The translations under genes and the position numbers were made by a program. The notes below the pieces were generated by a model. It saw only the letters and a list, made by a program, of their open reading frames with translations, was not told the origin of the DNA and ran no database searches. Shown here piece after piece: positions 1 to 7,638 of a DNA stretch of 22,816 nt (within the stretch, counting starts at the first letter, position 1; each line of letters starts with the position of its first letter). Origin of the DNA: an uncultured bacterium. GTDB lineage: Bacteria; Cyanobacteriota; Vampirovibrionia; Gastranaerophilales; Gastranaerophilaceae. The stretch is from contig URFH01000036.1 of assembly GCA_900547155.1 (NCBI GenBank), forward strand, positions 1 through 22,816, read 5' to 3'.

Positions 1-149
1 GACGGGGTTCTCCCCTCTCGCGAAACGATACTCAATCGTTCCGCTCGGCAGAGTCTTCGTCTCCACAGAAAAGAATCAAATTGTGTGTGATTTAAGTAAA
101 CTCTTCGCAACAATTCGATGTGCGTGGCTAGTTTGTATTATAATAAAAA
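1..149. other. left edge of the window, no gene recognised; small inverted repeat
   Basis: No convincing coding region is visible. A perfect 6-bp inverted repeat (AACGAT, 5-nt loop, ATCGTT) lies at about 24-40 in GC-richer DNA than the AT-rich genes that follow. One minus-strand frame stays open to the window edge, but its Arg-rich content looks like translated repeat DNA rather than a protein. The change in base composition near 60-130 may mark the left border of the acquired restriction-modification block. The window starts here, so the upstream neighbour cannot be seen. Confidence 0.3.
139..144 (+). promoter_or_regulatory. -10 box (TATAAT) upstream of the restriction-modification operon
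   Basis: A perfect TATAAT lies 26 nt before the TTG start at 171. No good -35 is present at 16-18 bp spacing; TTCGAT at 114-119 is too far (19 bp) and poor. This is a plausible single promoter for the three-gene operon, supported only by the hexamer and its position. Confidence 0.4.
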
Positions 150-170
150 TTGATATGTGGAGGTTTCAGA

Positions 171-1289
171 TTGCCTGTTAAGGAGTATGAAAAAAAGAAA
201 GGTTACTACGTCAGAGCGAGGGTTTTGCCTGCTAAAACATCGTTGAAACTAGTAGTAAATAATCTTCCCGCTCAAGTAAAACTCTATACTTTTTCAATTA
301 ATAACAGACGATATCTTGGGAATAAGTATAAGTTAAACGAATTTATAAAATCTACGATTGCCGAAGAATGCGGTAAATTCGAGACTTTTGCGGATTTATT
401 TGCCGGAACAGGAGCAGTTGCATCGCTTTTTCCTGATAAACATTTAATCGTAAACGATATTCTTTACAGCAATTATGTATGTCACCAAACTTGGTTTGGG
501 GCAGAAAAGTATTCTGAATCTAAAATTGTTGGTTATATAAACAAATATAATGAAATCAAAATTGTTTCAAACAACTACATGTCAAAAAATTATGCTGAAA
601 CTTACTTTAGTACCGTAAATTGTAAAAAAATTGGCTATATTCGAGAAGATATAGAAAAGAATTTTAAATCAGGATTGTTAAATAGGAGAGAGAAATATAT
701 TTTAATAACTTCGTTATTGTATGCTATGGATAAAATAGCAAATACCTGCGGGCATTATGATGCTTACCGGAAAAATGGAGAATTGGATAAGGCATTGATA
801 CTCGGGATACCTTTAATAAAAGAAACAAATTCTGATAATGAAATTTACAATGAAGATATTAATAATCTTGTCAAAGTTGTTTCTGCTGATGTTGTATATT
901 TAGATCCACCGTATAATTCTAGACAATATTGCGATGCGTATCATTTACTTGAAAATGTTGCAAGGTGGGAAAAACCGGAAGTATTTGGTGTTGCCAAAAA
1001 GATGGATAGAACTACTCTCAAAAGCGATTATTGTACAACAAATGCAGTTAGTGCTTTTGAAGATTTGATTTTCAATATAAAGGCAAAATATATCGTGCTT
1101 TCCTATAATAATATGGCGGAAAAAGGAGATGAGCGCTCTAATGCAAAATTATCCGATAATGATATCTATAGGATTCTAAATAAAAAAGGGAAAGTAAAAA
1201 CATTTGAACAAGAATATAAAGCATTTTCTACAGGGAAATCCAATCTTGGAAAAAATGCGGAAAGATTGTTTGTATGCCGATGCTTTTAG
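171..1289 (+). CDS. D12-class N6-adenine DNA methyltransferase (first of the type IIS pair)
   Basis: Transfers a methyl group from S-adenosylmethionine to N6 of adenine, most likely protecting one strand of the recognition site of the neighbouring endonuclease. The AdoMet-binding motif I (ADLFAGTGA, about residues 74-82) and the catalytic DPPY (about 245-248) occur in the N-to-C order of alpha-group/D12 enzymes. DPPY is followed by NSRQYCDAYH, which fits D12 members found with restriction systems. I chose TTG at 171 because GGAGG at 159-163 sits 7 nt before it; an in-frame TTG at 150 would add 7 residues but has no ribosome site. This gives 372 aa. The 3' end overlaps the next methyltransferase gene by 16 nt, which suggests coupled translation. 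The gene is much more AT-rich than the chromosomal genes further right, consistent with transfer. Target sequence unknown. Confidence 0.85.
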   Translation: MPVKEYEKKKGYYVRARVLPAKTSLKLVVNNLPAQVKLYTFSINNRRYLGNKYKLNEFIKSTIAEECGKFETFADLFAGTGAVASLFPDKHLIVNDILYSNYVCHQTWFGAEKYSESKIVGYINKYNEIKIVSNNYMSKNYAETYFSTVNCKKIGYIREDIEKNFKSGLLNRREKYILITSLLYAMDKIANTCGHYDAYRKNGELDKALILGIPLIKETNSDNEIYNEDINNLVKVVSADVVYLDPPYNSRQYCDAYHLLENVARWEKPEVFGVAKKMDRTTLKSDYCTTNAVSAFEDLIFNIKAKYIVLSYNNMAEKGDERSNAKLSDNDIYRILNKKGKVKTFEQEYKAFSTGKSNLGKNAERLFVCRCF

Positions 1290-2218
1290 AATCTGAATCC
1301 AAATTAGAACTTATACAATCTCCGCTAAATTATACGGGCGGAAAATTTAAACTGCTTCCGCAAATTCTTCCGCTGTTTCCACAAAATATTGATATTTTTG
1401 TGGATTTGTTTTGTGGTGGGGCCAATGTTGGGGCTAATGTCAAAAGTAAGCAAATTATTTTGAATGATACAAATTATAATTTAACCTCATTATTTAGTAT
1501 ATTTAAGAATTTGGGAAATGATTTTTTATACTTACTTGATGAAATAATTGAAAAATATGGTTTATCTCAAAGCGCTAAATTTGGATATGATTATTATAAC
1601 TGTGATAGCAATTCCGGTTTAGCGCAATATAATAAAGATAAATTTTTAAAACTAAGGGAAGATTTTAATAATAAAAAAACAGTTGACTATTATTACTATG
1701 CAATGCTTTATACATTGATAATTTATTCCTTTAACAATCAAATTAGGTTCAATGCAAAGGGAAAATTCAATTTACCGGTAGGGAAACGTGATTTTAATGA
1801 AAAAATGAAGCGAAAATTGCAAAATTTTATTGCCCGGCTGAAAGAAAAAGAGTATGAGTTTTCTAATTTAGATTTTAGAGAGTTTGATATTTCTAAATTA
1901 AATTCAAATAGCTTTGTATATGCAGACCCACCGTATTTAATCACCTGTGCAACATATAACGAGCAAGACGGTTGGAATGAAAATGATGAAAAGGATTTAT
2001 TGAAATTTTTGGATAAATTAAATGACAACAACATTAAATTCGCCTTATCCAATGTTTTAAAGAGTAAAGGAAAAGAAAACTCTATCCTTATGGATTGGGC
2101 AGAGCAAAATAGGTATAAATACAAGATTCTAAACTTGAATTATAGTTATAACAATTCAAATTACCATACTAAAAATAAAGATGACGCTACAGAAGAAGTT
2201 TTAATTATTAATTATTAA
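1274..2218 (+). CDS. Dam-like D12-class N6-adenine DNA methyltransferase (second of the pair)
   Basis: A second AdoMet-dependent adenine methyltransferase, closer in motif style to Dam/DpnM enzymes. It has the N-terminal motif X NYTGGKFKLLPQI (residues 19-31), motif I FVDLFCGG (42-49) and catalytic DPPY at 218-221, followed by LITCATYNEQDGW. At 314 aa it is normal in length for the family. The start ATG lies inside the end of the first methyltransferase gene, with a weak GGAAAGA about 10 nt before it; ATG at 1280 is an alternative. Two different adenine methyltransferases next to a type IIS-like nuclease fit an asymmetric recognition sequence, where each strand needs its own enzyme. That pairing is inferred from layout. 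It could also methylate a GATC-type site, as many relatives do, but the specificity cannot be read from the sequence. Confidence 0.88.
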   Translation: MPMLLESESKLELIQSPLNYTGGKFKLLPQILPLFPQNIDIFVDLFCGGANVGANVKSKQIILNDTNYNLTSLFSIFKNLGNDFLYLLDEIIEKYGLSQSAKFGYDYYNCDSNSGLAQYNKDKFLKLREDFNNKKTVDYYYYAMLYTLIIYSFNNQIRFNAKGKFNLPVGKRDFNEKMKRKLQNFIARLKEKEYEFSNLDFREFDISKLNSNSFVYADPPYLITCATYNEQDGWNENDEKDLLKFLDKLNDNNIKFALSNVLKSKGKENSILMDWAEQNRYKYKILNLNYSYNNSNYHTKNKDDATEEVLIINY

Positions 2219-2236
2219 TTATTAATGGTGAAGTTT

Positions 2237-4306
2237 ATGAAAGTAAAAGAAAATCAAGTTTTTAATTTAATGGATACTAATGGAAGACGTAGCGATGTAA
2301 TAAATGCTCTACAGGGTTATTTGTCCATTTTGAATAATTTATCAATGAAATGGGGACACCTGCCTAAGAGCCTATCCCAATATGAATTTTATAAACAAGC
2401 CATTGAAATGTCTCCAGATATTCTAACTAAACACGGACCCTACGATAGATTACAATCAGAACTAAATATGAATCAGGAGTTTAAAGAAGCTATTGAAAAT
2501 AACAATTTAAAATGGATTCAAGAAAATAGGGACAAATATAATACTTTAATAAAGCATTTTGATAAAGGAATAGAAGATCGCGCCAGGCATTATACGAGTA
2601 CTTTGGTCAAATTGGGATATGCAGATGAAAAACGAGATTTATCTGCAATTGGAGAACAATTATTAGGTAAAAAACCATTAAATAGAGATAAGTTGGAAAA
2701 TATTCTTCCAATAGACAATATCAATATTATCTATATGAGACAACTATTGAAATTAAAAGTATTTAATGTATCTGGTAAGAATTTTTACTCCCCATTTAAT
2801 ATGGCAATTTATATCTTATTAAAAAGAGAGCGTATTTCAGAAAGTGAATTTTTTGAATTGGTGCAAGGGTTGAACCCTTATTATAATTTTGAGACAATCG
2901 ATGATTTGATTATGAATTACAAAGAAGGTGAAATCGTTCAAAGTCAAGCAATATCAATACCTTTAAATATACCATCAAATGGTAGGATAAAAGAGTCTGT
3001 TTTTAAAGATACATTTAAAAACAAGAAAAGTTCTTCCGTAATTGAAATATATTGGTGCTTTTACAATTACTTAATGGACTTTGTTGAGAATAGTGATTCC
3101 TTTAATTTGGAGAAATTGTTAAATTATTATGAACATAATAATGCAAAATTAAAGAAAGCTTTCGGGTATGGAAGAAATATATTTACAACAAGGACGGGTA
3201 CGAAACCTTCAGTAAACGATTTTATTAAATCACATAAAAATATATTTAAAGCTAATATTAATCATTATTTATATAAAGAATTTGTTTTGTCAAAGCAATT
3301 AGACCAAATTCAAGAATATTCTGATACTACAAAAAGAATTTTTAAAGCAACTGGTATCATCAGTTTTGATAATGGTTATGTTGAGTTAGCGTATAAAGAG
3401 CTTCTGACACATATTTTTGACATAGATATTATTAAACAATTAAGTTATGGCGAAACAATATTCTCGAACGGGCATGATAATTATTTTTGCTCTGTGAAAT
3501 CTATATCCGAAATTTTTCAATATTCTCAAGAAAATGTTGAAAATATTATTAAAAGAATAAGACGGGAATTTGAGAATGAAGATATAATTGATATCACGGC
3601 TCTTATTGCACAAAAAAGAAAAGAGGAATTTATTAATCACATAAATACAAAATTCCCTATTGCAGAAACAAAAAATATACTGCAATTATTTAAAAAACGT
3701 AGCAATGATTCAATTATAAAAGATAAAGTTAGTTCAATAGCAACAATTCCAACTATATTTGAATTTATGGTGGGAATTGCTTGGTATTATTTTTCTGGTA
3801 AACAAATAGATTTGTTAAACAGTTATAATTTAACACTATCTGCGGATTTCGAGCCTCTGGTTCATGCTGGAGGCGGTCAAGGTGATATTATAATATATGA
3901 AAATGATAAAGTAACTATGCTAGAAGCAACTTTAATGAATTCTAATAGCCAAAAACGTGGAGAATGGGAACCTGTTTTGAGGCATTCTGTAAACTTAAAA
4001 GTAGCAGAAGAGTCTAGAAATACAGATAGAATAGTAACAACATTTTTTATTGCTGATGAATTCGATACGAATACAATTAATATTTGGAAAGCTGTTGCGT
4101 CTGTACCTTTGCAATCTTCAGCAAAGAGAGAAAATTATACAGATAACGTTGTAATAATGCCTCTAAATTTATTGGAATTATCTAAACTTATGTATAAGTC
4201 TGAAAATTATGACAAAATCATAAAAAATGTTCATGATTTATTTAAAAATACAAAAGATACATTTAATCTTGATTGGCGAGAAGAATTTATAAGAAAAATT
4301 ATTTAA
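2237..4306 (+). CDS. type IIS restriction endonuclease, AlwI / N.BspD6I-like family
   Basis: Predicted to cut DNA at a fixed distance from an asymmetric site. The C-terminal part holds a PD-(D/E)xK-type centre. Numbered from ATG 2225, the acidic residues are E513 (in FEFMVGIAWYY), D554 (GQGDIIIY), E567 (MLEATL) and E580 (RGEWEP). The D-to-E and E-to-E spacings are both 13 residues. As I recall them, the catalytic residues of N.BspD6I are E418, D456, E469 and E482, with the same two 13-residue spacings. The roughly 480 N-terminal residues would be the recognition part. ATG 2237 (689 aa) is preferred because GGTG lies just before it, while ATG 2225 (693 aa) follows only an A/T repeat. The gap to the methyltransferase stop is 6 nt from ATG 2225. 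Very AT-rich, like its partners. The family contains both double-strand cutters and natural nicking enzymes, so the cutting mode is open. Confidence 0.8.
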   Translation: MKVKENQVFNLMDTNGRRSDVINALQGYLSILNNLSMKWGHLPKSLSQYEFYKQAIEMSPDILTKHGPYDRLQSELNMNQEFKEAIENNNLKWIQENRDKYNTLIKHFDKGIEDRARHYTSTLVKLGYADEKRDLSAIGEQLLGKKPLNRDKLENILPIDNINIIYMRQLLKLKVFNVSGKNFYSPFNMAIYILLKRERISESEFFELVQGLNPYYNFETIDDLIMNYKEGEIVQSQAISIPLNIPSNGRIKESVFKDTFKNKKSSSVIEIYWCFYNYLMDFVENSDSFNLEKLLNYYEHNNAKLKKAFGYGRNIFTTRTGTKPSVNDFIKSHKNIFKANINHYLYKEFVLSKQLDQIQEYSDTTKRIFKATGIISFDNGYVELAYKELLTHIFDIDIIKQLSYGETIFSNGHDNYFCSVKSISEIFQYSQENVENIIKRIRREFENEDIIDITALIAQKRKEEFINHINTKFPIAETKNILQLFKKRSNDSIIKDKVSSIATIPTIFEFMVGIAWYYFSGKQIDLLNSYNLTLSADFEPLVHAGGGQGDIIIYENDKVTMLEATLMNSNSQKRGEWEPVLRHSVNLKVAEESRNTDRIVTTFFIADEFDTNTINIWKAVASVPLQSSAKRENYTDNVVIMPLNLLELSKLMYKSENYDKIIKNVHDLFKNTKDTFNLDWREEFIRKII

Positions 4307-4435
4307 GAGCATTTTTAATATTGAAATTTATGGAATTAATTTACAAGTTTTTTATAAATTCAATAGTGCCGAAAAAGTTTAAATTTGAACCAGTATATGA
4401 TAATCAAATTAATTTTTTGTTCTTTCATACTTTGA

Positions 4436-4645
4436 AAACAGTTGCTAAAAAACAAAAAACAATCAGAAAAGAATATGAAAAAAATCTCTGATTTGAAGCA
4501 AAAAAAGCTAGAAATCAAAGCAAAACATAACGACATTTTTGAATCTTATCTAACTGATGAACAAAAAGCCAAACTTCAACAAATGCGTGAAGACAAGAAA
4601 AACGGAAAATCCTGCTGCCCCTGCGGAAGAAATCCGTATTACTAA
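4436..4645 (+). pseudogene. 3' remnant of a Spy/CpxP-like (LTxxQ) protein, frameshifted in an A7 run
   Basis: The readable frame from ATG 4475 encodes 56 aa with a charged helix, the LTDEQKAKLQQM signature of Spy/CpxP-type proteins, and a Cys-containing tail (SCCPCGRNPYY). There is no signal peptide and only a poor ribosome site, so this looks like the C-terminal end of a longer exported helical protein. The frame just upstream reads KTVAKKQKTIRKEYEK and stops at 4489. Removing one A from the A7 run at 4478-4484 would join the two into one long helix. The 5' half is replaced by the AT-rich tail of the restriction island. A short independent gene starting at 4475 is possible but less likely. 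A terminator follows. Confidence 0.55.
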
Positions 4646-4657
4646 ACAATATTATTT

Positions 4658-4691
4658 AAAAAGCCTCTTTACTTGAGTTAAGAGGCTTTTT
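4658..4691. terminator. bidirectional rho-independent terminator
   Basis: Perfect 12-bp inverted repeat AAAAAGCCTCTT / AAGAGGCTTTTT with a 10-nt loop (4670-4679). The A-run on the left and T-run on the right make it work for the plus-strand remnant upstream and for the minus-strand SIMPL gene that ends at 4700. Confidence 0.85.
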
Positions 4692-4699
4692 CGATTTGT

Positions 4700-5440
4700 T
4701 TATTTCACAAAATAAGAGGCATTAACATTGGCAAAAAGCTTGATAACCCCGCCTTGAATCGGGCTGGCAGAAGATTCTGCTGCGGAATCAGCCATTGAGC
4801 CCATGGACATGTTTTTTGCGAGCAATCTGTATTGAACGCGGGCGTTGTCAGAGGTTGAGCAGCTGCCGTTGAGCGATTTTATGCCTGCAAGCGAACCGTT
4901 TGCGGAAGAAGCGAGAATTCCGGCTCTTTTATAAGCTTTTTTGGCTGCAATCCCGAGCAAATCATTGCACTGTTCGTCATAAGATGAAATAGAAAAAACA
5001 ATATCATTAATATTCGTCGCTCCGAGCGAGATTGCCTTGTCAATCATCTTTCCTGCGTCTTTAATTGACTTTGTGTGAACGATTACGCTGTTGTTTACTT
5101 CGTATTTTACAAGGTCTTTTTTGTTGTTTTTGTAGTTGTAAACAGGCGATGCGTTAAAGTTTGCTGTTTTTATGTAATCGCCGTTGTTTTTGTCAATCAT
5201 TGATGAAAGTTCCGAATATATTTTGTCAGAAATCTCTTTGTTCTGGGCGGTTGCTTTCTGGAGGGATTTGGCGTCACTTGTCTGCACTGCAATGCTAATT
5301 TCCACAACATCAGGCGGAAGTTCGGTGTTTGCGCTGGTGGAAACAGAAACAAACCCCTTTTCCGCAACATCAGCATTAACTCCCGACGCCAGCCCTAAAA
5401 CCAAAACCGCCGTTAATACGGGCAATAAAAACTTTTTCAT
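4700..5440 (-). CDS. exported SIMPL-domain (DUF541) protein
   Basis: A 246-aa protein with a clear signal peptide (MKKFLLPVLTAVLVLGLASGVNA, cleavage near 24) followed by a SIMPL/DUF541 domain over almost the whole mature part. Typical features are the opening beta strand GFVSVSTSANTELPPDVVEISIAVQT, the segment with YEVNNSVIVHTKSIKDAGKMIDKAISLGATNINDIVFSIS, and a helix of Lys/Ala repeats (AAKKAYKRAG). Family members are periplasmic or surface proteins of poorly defined role, including E. coli YggE and BP26 of Brucella, linked to oxidative stress in some cases. The start has a strong GAAGGAG site a few bases upstream. It stands alone, sharing a bidirectional terminator with the gene remnant to its left. 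The domain assignment is firm; the function is not known. Confidence 0.85.
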   Translation of the reverse strand: MKKFLLPVLTAVLVLGLASGVNADVAEKGFVSVSTSANTELPPDVVEISIAVQTSDAKSLQKATAQNKEISDKIYSELSSMIDKNNGDYIKTANFNASPVYNYKNNKKDLVKYEVNNSVIVHTKSIKDAGKMIDKAISLGATNINDIVFSISSYDEQCNDLLGIAAKKAYKRAGILASSANGSLAGIKSLNGSCSTSDNARVQYRLLAKNMSMGSMADSAAESSASPIQGGVIKLFANVNASYFVK

Positions 5441-5541
5441 CTTTTCTCCTTCTTCTGAATTTTCGAATATGCTGTGAAATTTTAATTATCACATATTTTA
5501 AACGATTTAAACACCTGTTGTGTTCATTTTGTAAAGATAGA

Positions 5542-5569
5542 TTGCTTTAAGACGTTATTATGCTATAAT
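5542..5569 (+). promoter_or_regulatory. promoter with extended -10 for the 5599 gene
   Basis: TTGCTT (5542-5547), a 16-nt spacer, and TATAAT (5564-5569) preceded by TGC, an extended -10. The ATG follows about 30 nt later with AAGGA at 5588-5592. This is one of the clearest vegetative promoters in the window. Confidence 0.7.
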
Positions 5570-5598
5570 TTATAAAAAAATATAAATAAGGACGTATT

Positions 5599-6327
5599 AT
5601 GTCAAGATTTTTGCCCGTTTGCATATTTGTTTTGCTGTTTTCCATTAATTTTCAGCAGGTTTTTGCGCGTGAATTTTCTTTTGAAGAAAATATGATAAAA
5701 ATGGAAAAGTATTATCAGGAAAAAGCCTATAACAAGGCACTAAAACTGGCTGCAAAAACAAAAAAAGAAGAGTTAAATGAAGAACAAAAAGAATTGCTTG
5801 AAGTATTTATGACGCTTGCGATTGAGTACAAACAGCTGGATGACGCGGTTAAATATTTTCTTGTCGAATATAACAAATATGAAGATTATTTCATCTATAG
5901 ACCCTCCAGTACTATTTTTATTAGTATGATTCCATATGTTTTGGCGTATTCGGACGGGCCGATTTATAAACTCAAATTTGAAACAACATACTATTCGCCA
6001 ACCAGAATGTATCCGGATTTGGTAATACTTTATGCTGACGGAAAAAGATATGAGTTTAAGCCGTTTTCTTCTTATGACAAACTCATCTCCTATGATACGC
6101 ACAAACGCCGTGTTTATGCCCGGGTAAATCTCACAGACCGTGAGGCTTATCTGGTTTCTGAAGCTTCAAAGGCCGGAGATGTTTCTTTCTTGATAAAGGA
6201 CACTAAATTAGGCAAATCCGCAGAAGGAATCCTACTGCCAATGAATAAAGAAAAAATACGCGACGCTTATACGCTTTACAATCTGCTTAAATTCAAAAAA
6301 TTAGAGCGCGGTAAAAACAGATTTTAA
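5599..6327 (+). CDS. exported protein of unknown function (TPR-like N-terminal part)
   Basis: 242 aa with a signal peptide (residues 1-23, ending VFA-RE). The first part of the mature protein is helical and rich in Lys/Glu (MEKYYQEKAYNKALKLAAKTKKEELNEEQ...), with the spacing of one or two tetratricopeptide-like helix pairs. The second half is beta-rich with many Tyr and Phe (YKLKFETTYYSPTRMYPDLVILYADGKRYEFKPF). I do not recognise the family. A strong promoter and AAGGA ribosome site support a real, expressed gene. It converges with the 185-aa exported gene, the two stops being 2 nt apart with no terminator between them. Likely periplasmic or surface-anchored; any function would be guesswork. 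Confidence 0.75.
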   Translation: MSRFLPVCIFVLLFSINFQQVFAREFSFEENMIKMEKYYQEKAYNKALKLAAKTKKEELNEEQKELLEVFMTLAIEYKQLDDAVKYFLVEYNKYEDYFIYRPSSTIFISMIPYVLAYSDGPIYKLKFETTYYSPTRMYPDLVILYADGKRYEFKPFSSYDKLISYDTHKRRVYARVNLTDREAYLVSEASKAGDVSFLIKDTKLGKSAEGILLPMNKEKIRDAYTLYNLLKFKKLERGKNRF

Positions 6328-6329
6328 TG

Positions 6330-6887
6330 CTAAAATTTCACTTCTATTGCCTGCCATTGTTCTTTGCCTCTGGCGTTATAGCCTGTGTTGTTTTTGCGAT
6401 GGGTGATTAATTTTTGATTTTTATCAAATAGAAAACTTTCATTCTCTGATACGGCAATGCCGCCGGCAATAAGCTTTCCTTTTGTATCGTAGCGGTAAAA
6501 TTTTAACGGGTAACGATTTTTCGCTTTGTTGAGGACTTCTTCTATATCAATAAATAGTAATGTGCCGTCCATTTTCAAATAATAATATGTGATTTCCTTG
6601 TGTTTTTTGTATTGTATGGCGTAGGCAAGCCTGAACGGGCCTTTTTTAAACACCTCTATATACCTGTCAACGGGCTGGCCTCCGTATTTGATATAATCTT
6701 TGTTTGCGCCGAAAGATTCGTCTATTAAATGCGGTTGTACCATTGATAATGGAAGTTCAGCGCGCACATTTTCAAAAGTTATGCTGCGTGCGGATTCTAC
6801 AGTATAACTAACGTTACCCTCCAATGTAAGCGCAAAAACGCCCCTTGTAAATATCAGAAAAATTAATAAAACGAGAATTTTTTTCAT
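6330..6887 (-). CDS. exported protein of unknown function
   Basis: 185 aa starting with a signal peptide (MKKILVLLIFLIFTRGVFA, cleavage near 19-20) and CGGAG a few bases before the ATG. The mature part is beta-rich, with alternating hydrophobic and charged residues and strand-turn segments such as KFYRYDTKGKLIAGGIAVSENESFLFDKNQKLI. This resembles the short antiparallel repeats of MORN- or YD-like surface proteins, but no clear repeat can be counted. No family recognised. It is convergent with the 242-aa exported gene to its left, and both may act in the cell envelope. Confidence 0.75.
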   Translation of the reverse strand: MKKILVLLIFLIFTRGVFALTLEGNVSYTVESARSITFENVRAELPLSMVQPHLIDESFGANKDYIKYGGQPVDRYIEVFKKGPFRLAYAIQYKKHKEITYYYLKMDGTLLFIDIEEVLNKAKNRYPLKFYRYDTKGKLIAGGIAVSENESFLFDKNQKLITHRKNNTGYNARGKEQWQAIEVKF

Positions 6888-6976
6888 ACAACTCCGTGGA
6901 TTTTAAATTTATTTTTACATAATAGGACGTTTTACGTCAAGATTTGTCTTGTGCCCGAATATGATTTTTACCTGCA

Positions 6977-6985
6977 TGATATAAT
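6977..6985 (+). promoter_or_regulatory. extended -10 promoter for the peroxiredoxin gene
   Basis: TGATATAAT gives TG-n-TATAAT, an extended -10, with no convincing -35. It lies 24 nt before the ATG at 7010, which is preceded by a GAAAGGG ribosome site. Confidence 0.6.
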
Positions 6986-7009
6986 GTTCAAAAAAGAAAG
7001 GGCATAACA

Positions 7010-7465
7010 ATGAATATCAACGAAATCGACATAAAATTAGCCGGAATCGACGAAAACGGCGTCGAAAAAGAATACAAAATCTCCGAATTCTCAGGCGAAA
7101 ACACAATAATCTATTTTTACCCGAAAGACAACACCTCCGGCTGCACGCAGGAGGCTTGCGATTTTAAAGAAAATAAGAACAGATGGACGTCAAAAGCCCG
7201 CGTTGTCGGCGTAAGCCCTGACAGCATAAAAAGCCACAAAAATTTTCAGGAAAAACACGGGCTGAATTTTATTCTCCTCTCTGATTCCGAACATCAGCTC
7301 GCAGAAAAGCTCGGCGCATGGGGCGAAAAATCAATGTACGGCAAAAAATACATGGGAATTATCCGCTCAACATTTCTTTTTGACGAAAAAGGCGAATGCA
7401 AAAAAGAATGGCGAAAAGTTAAAGTCAAAGGGCATGTTGATGAGGTTCTCGGAGCGCTGGAGTAA
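7010..7465 (+). CDS. bcp: thioredoxin-dependent thiol peroxidase, Bcp/PrxQ-type peroxiredoxin
   Basis: Reduces hydrogen peroxide and organic peroxides through a reactive cysteine, using thioredoxin as electron donor, in the cytosol. The active-site motif PKDNTSGCTQEAC matches PxxxTxxC, with peroxidatic Cys45 and, five residues on, resolving Cys50, the pattern of the atypical 2-Cys Bcp/PrxQ group. The conserved Arg of the active site is seen in IIRSTFLFDEKG. At 151 aa it has the usual length. It stands as a single gene with its own extended -10 promoter and good ribosome site. In an anaerobe this is a standard oxidative-defence enzyme. Confidence 0.93.
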   Translation: MNINEIDIKLAGIDENGVEKEYKISEFSGENTIIYFYPKDNTSGCTQEACDFKENKNRWTSKARVVGVSPDSIKSHKNFQEKHGLNFILLSDSEHQLAEKLGAWGEKSMYGKKYMGIIRSTFLFDEKGECKKEWRKVKVKGHVDEVLGALE

Positions 7466-7517
7466 AGATTTTCAAGATATTTTGTAAACATTTGTTACGA
7501 CATGGATAGTAATCTAT

Positions 7518-7614
7518 AAAGTTTTGACCAAACCTGCCGATATACATCATGTGAAGCAGAAAGTTTCATAAAAACCTGCCATTAAAAACGAAATAAGTTC
7601 GGAAAGGTTATAAA
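7518..7614 (+). promoter_or_regulatory. probable activator-dependent promoter with two direct repeats
   Basis: Two 21-bp direct repeats, 7518-7538 and 7560-7580, share AAAGTTT at their left and AAACCTGCC at their right ends (16 of 21 positions identical) and start exactly 42 bp apart, four DNA turns. The second ends 5 bp before the expected -35 of a TATAAA -10 box at 7609-7614; the -35 itself (AAACGA) is poor. This is the usual layout of activator sites on one DNA face. Separately, AGTTTTGACC (7520-7529) is perfectly complementary to GGTCAAAACT (7629-7638), next to the start codon. Confidence 0.5.
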
Positions 7615-7638
7615 TAAGAAAGACAGAAGGTCAAAACT

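Noticed and set aside
4273..4491. 72-aa plus-strand reading frame overlapping the end of the nuclease gene
   Set aside because: It starts inside the nuclease gene without a ribosome site. Its last part reads like the upstream half of the broken LTxxQ gene, so it is treated as part of that remnant, not as a gene.
7530..7600. Known riboswitch in the leader of the 94-aa gene
   Set aside because: The repeats do not match the conserved cores I know for c-di-GMP, preQ1, fluoride or SAM-II riboswitches; direct repeats in DNA explain the pattern better.
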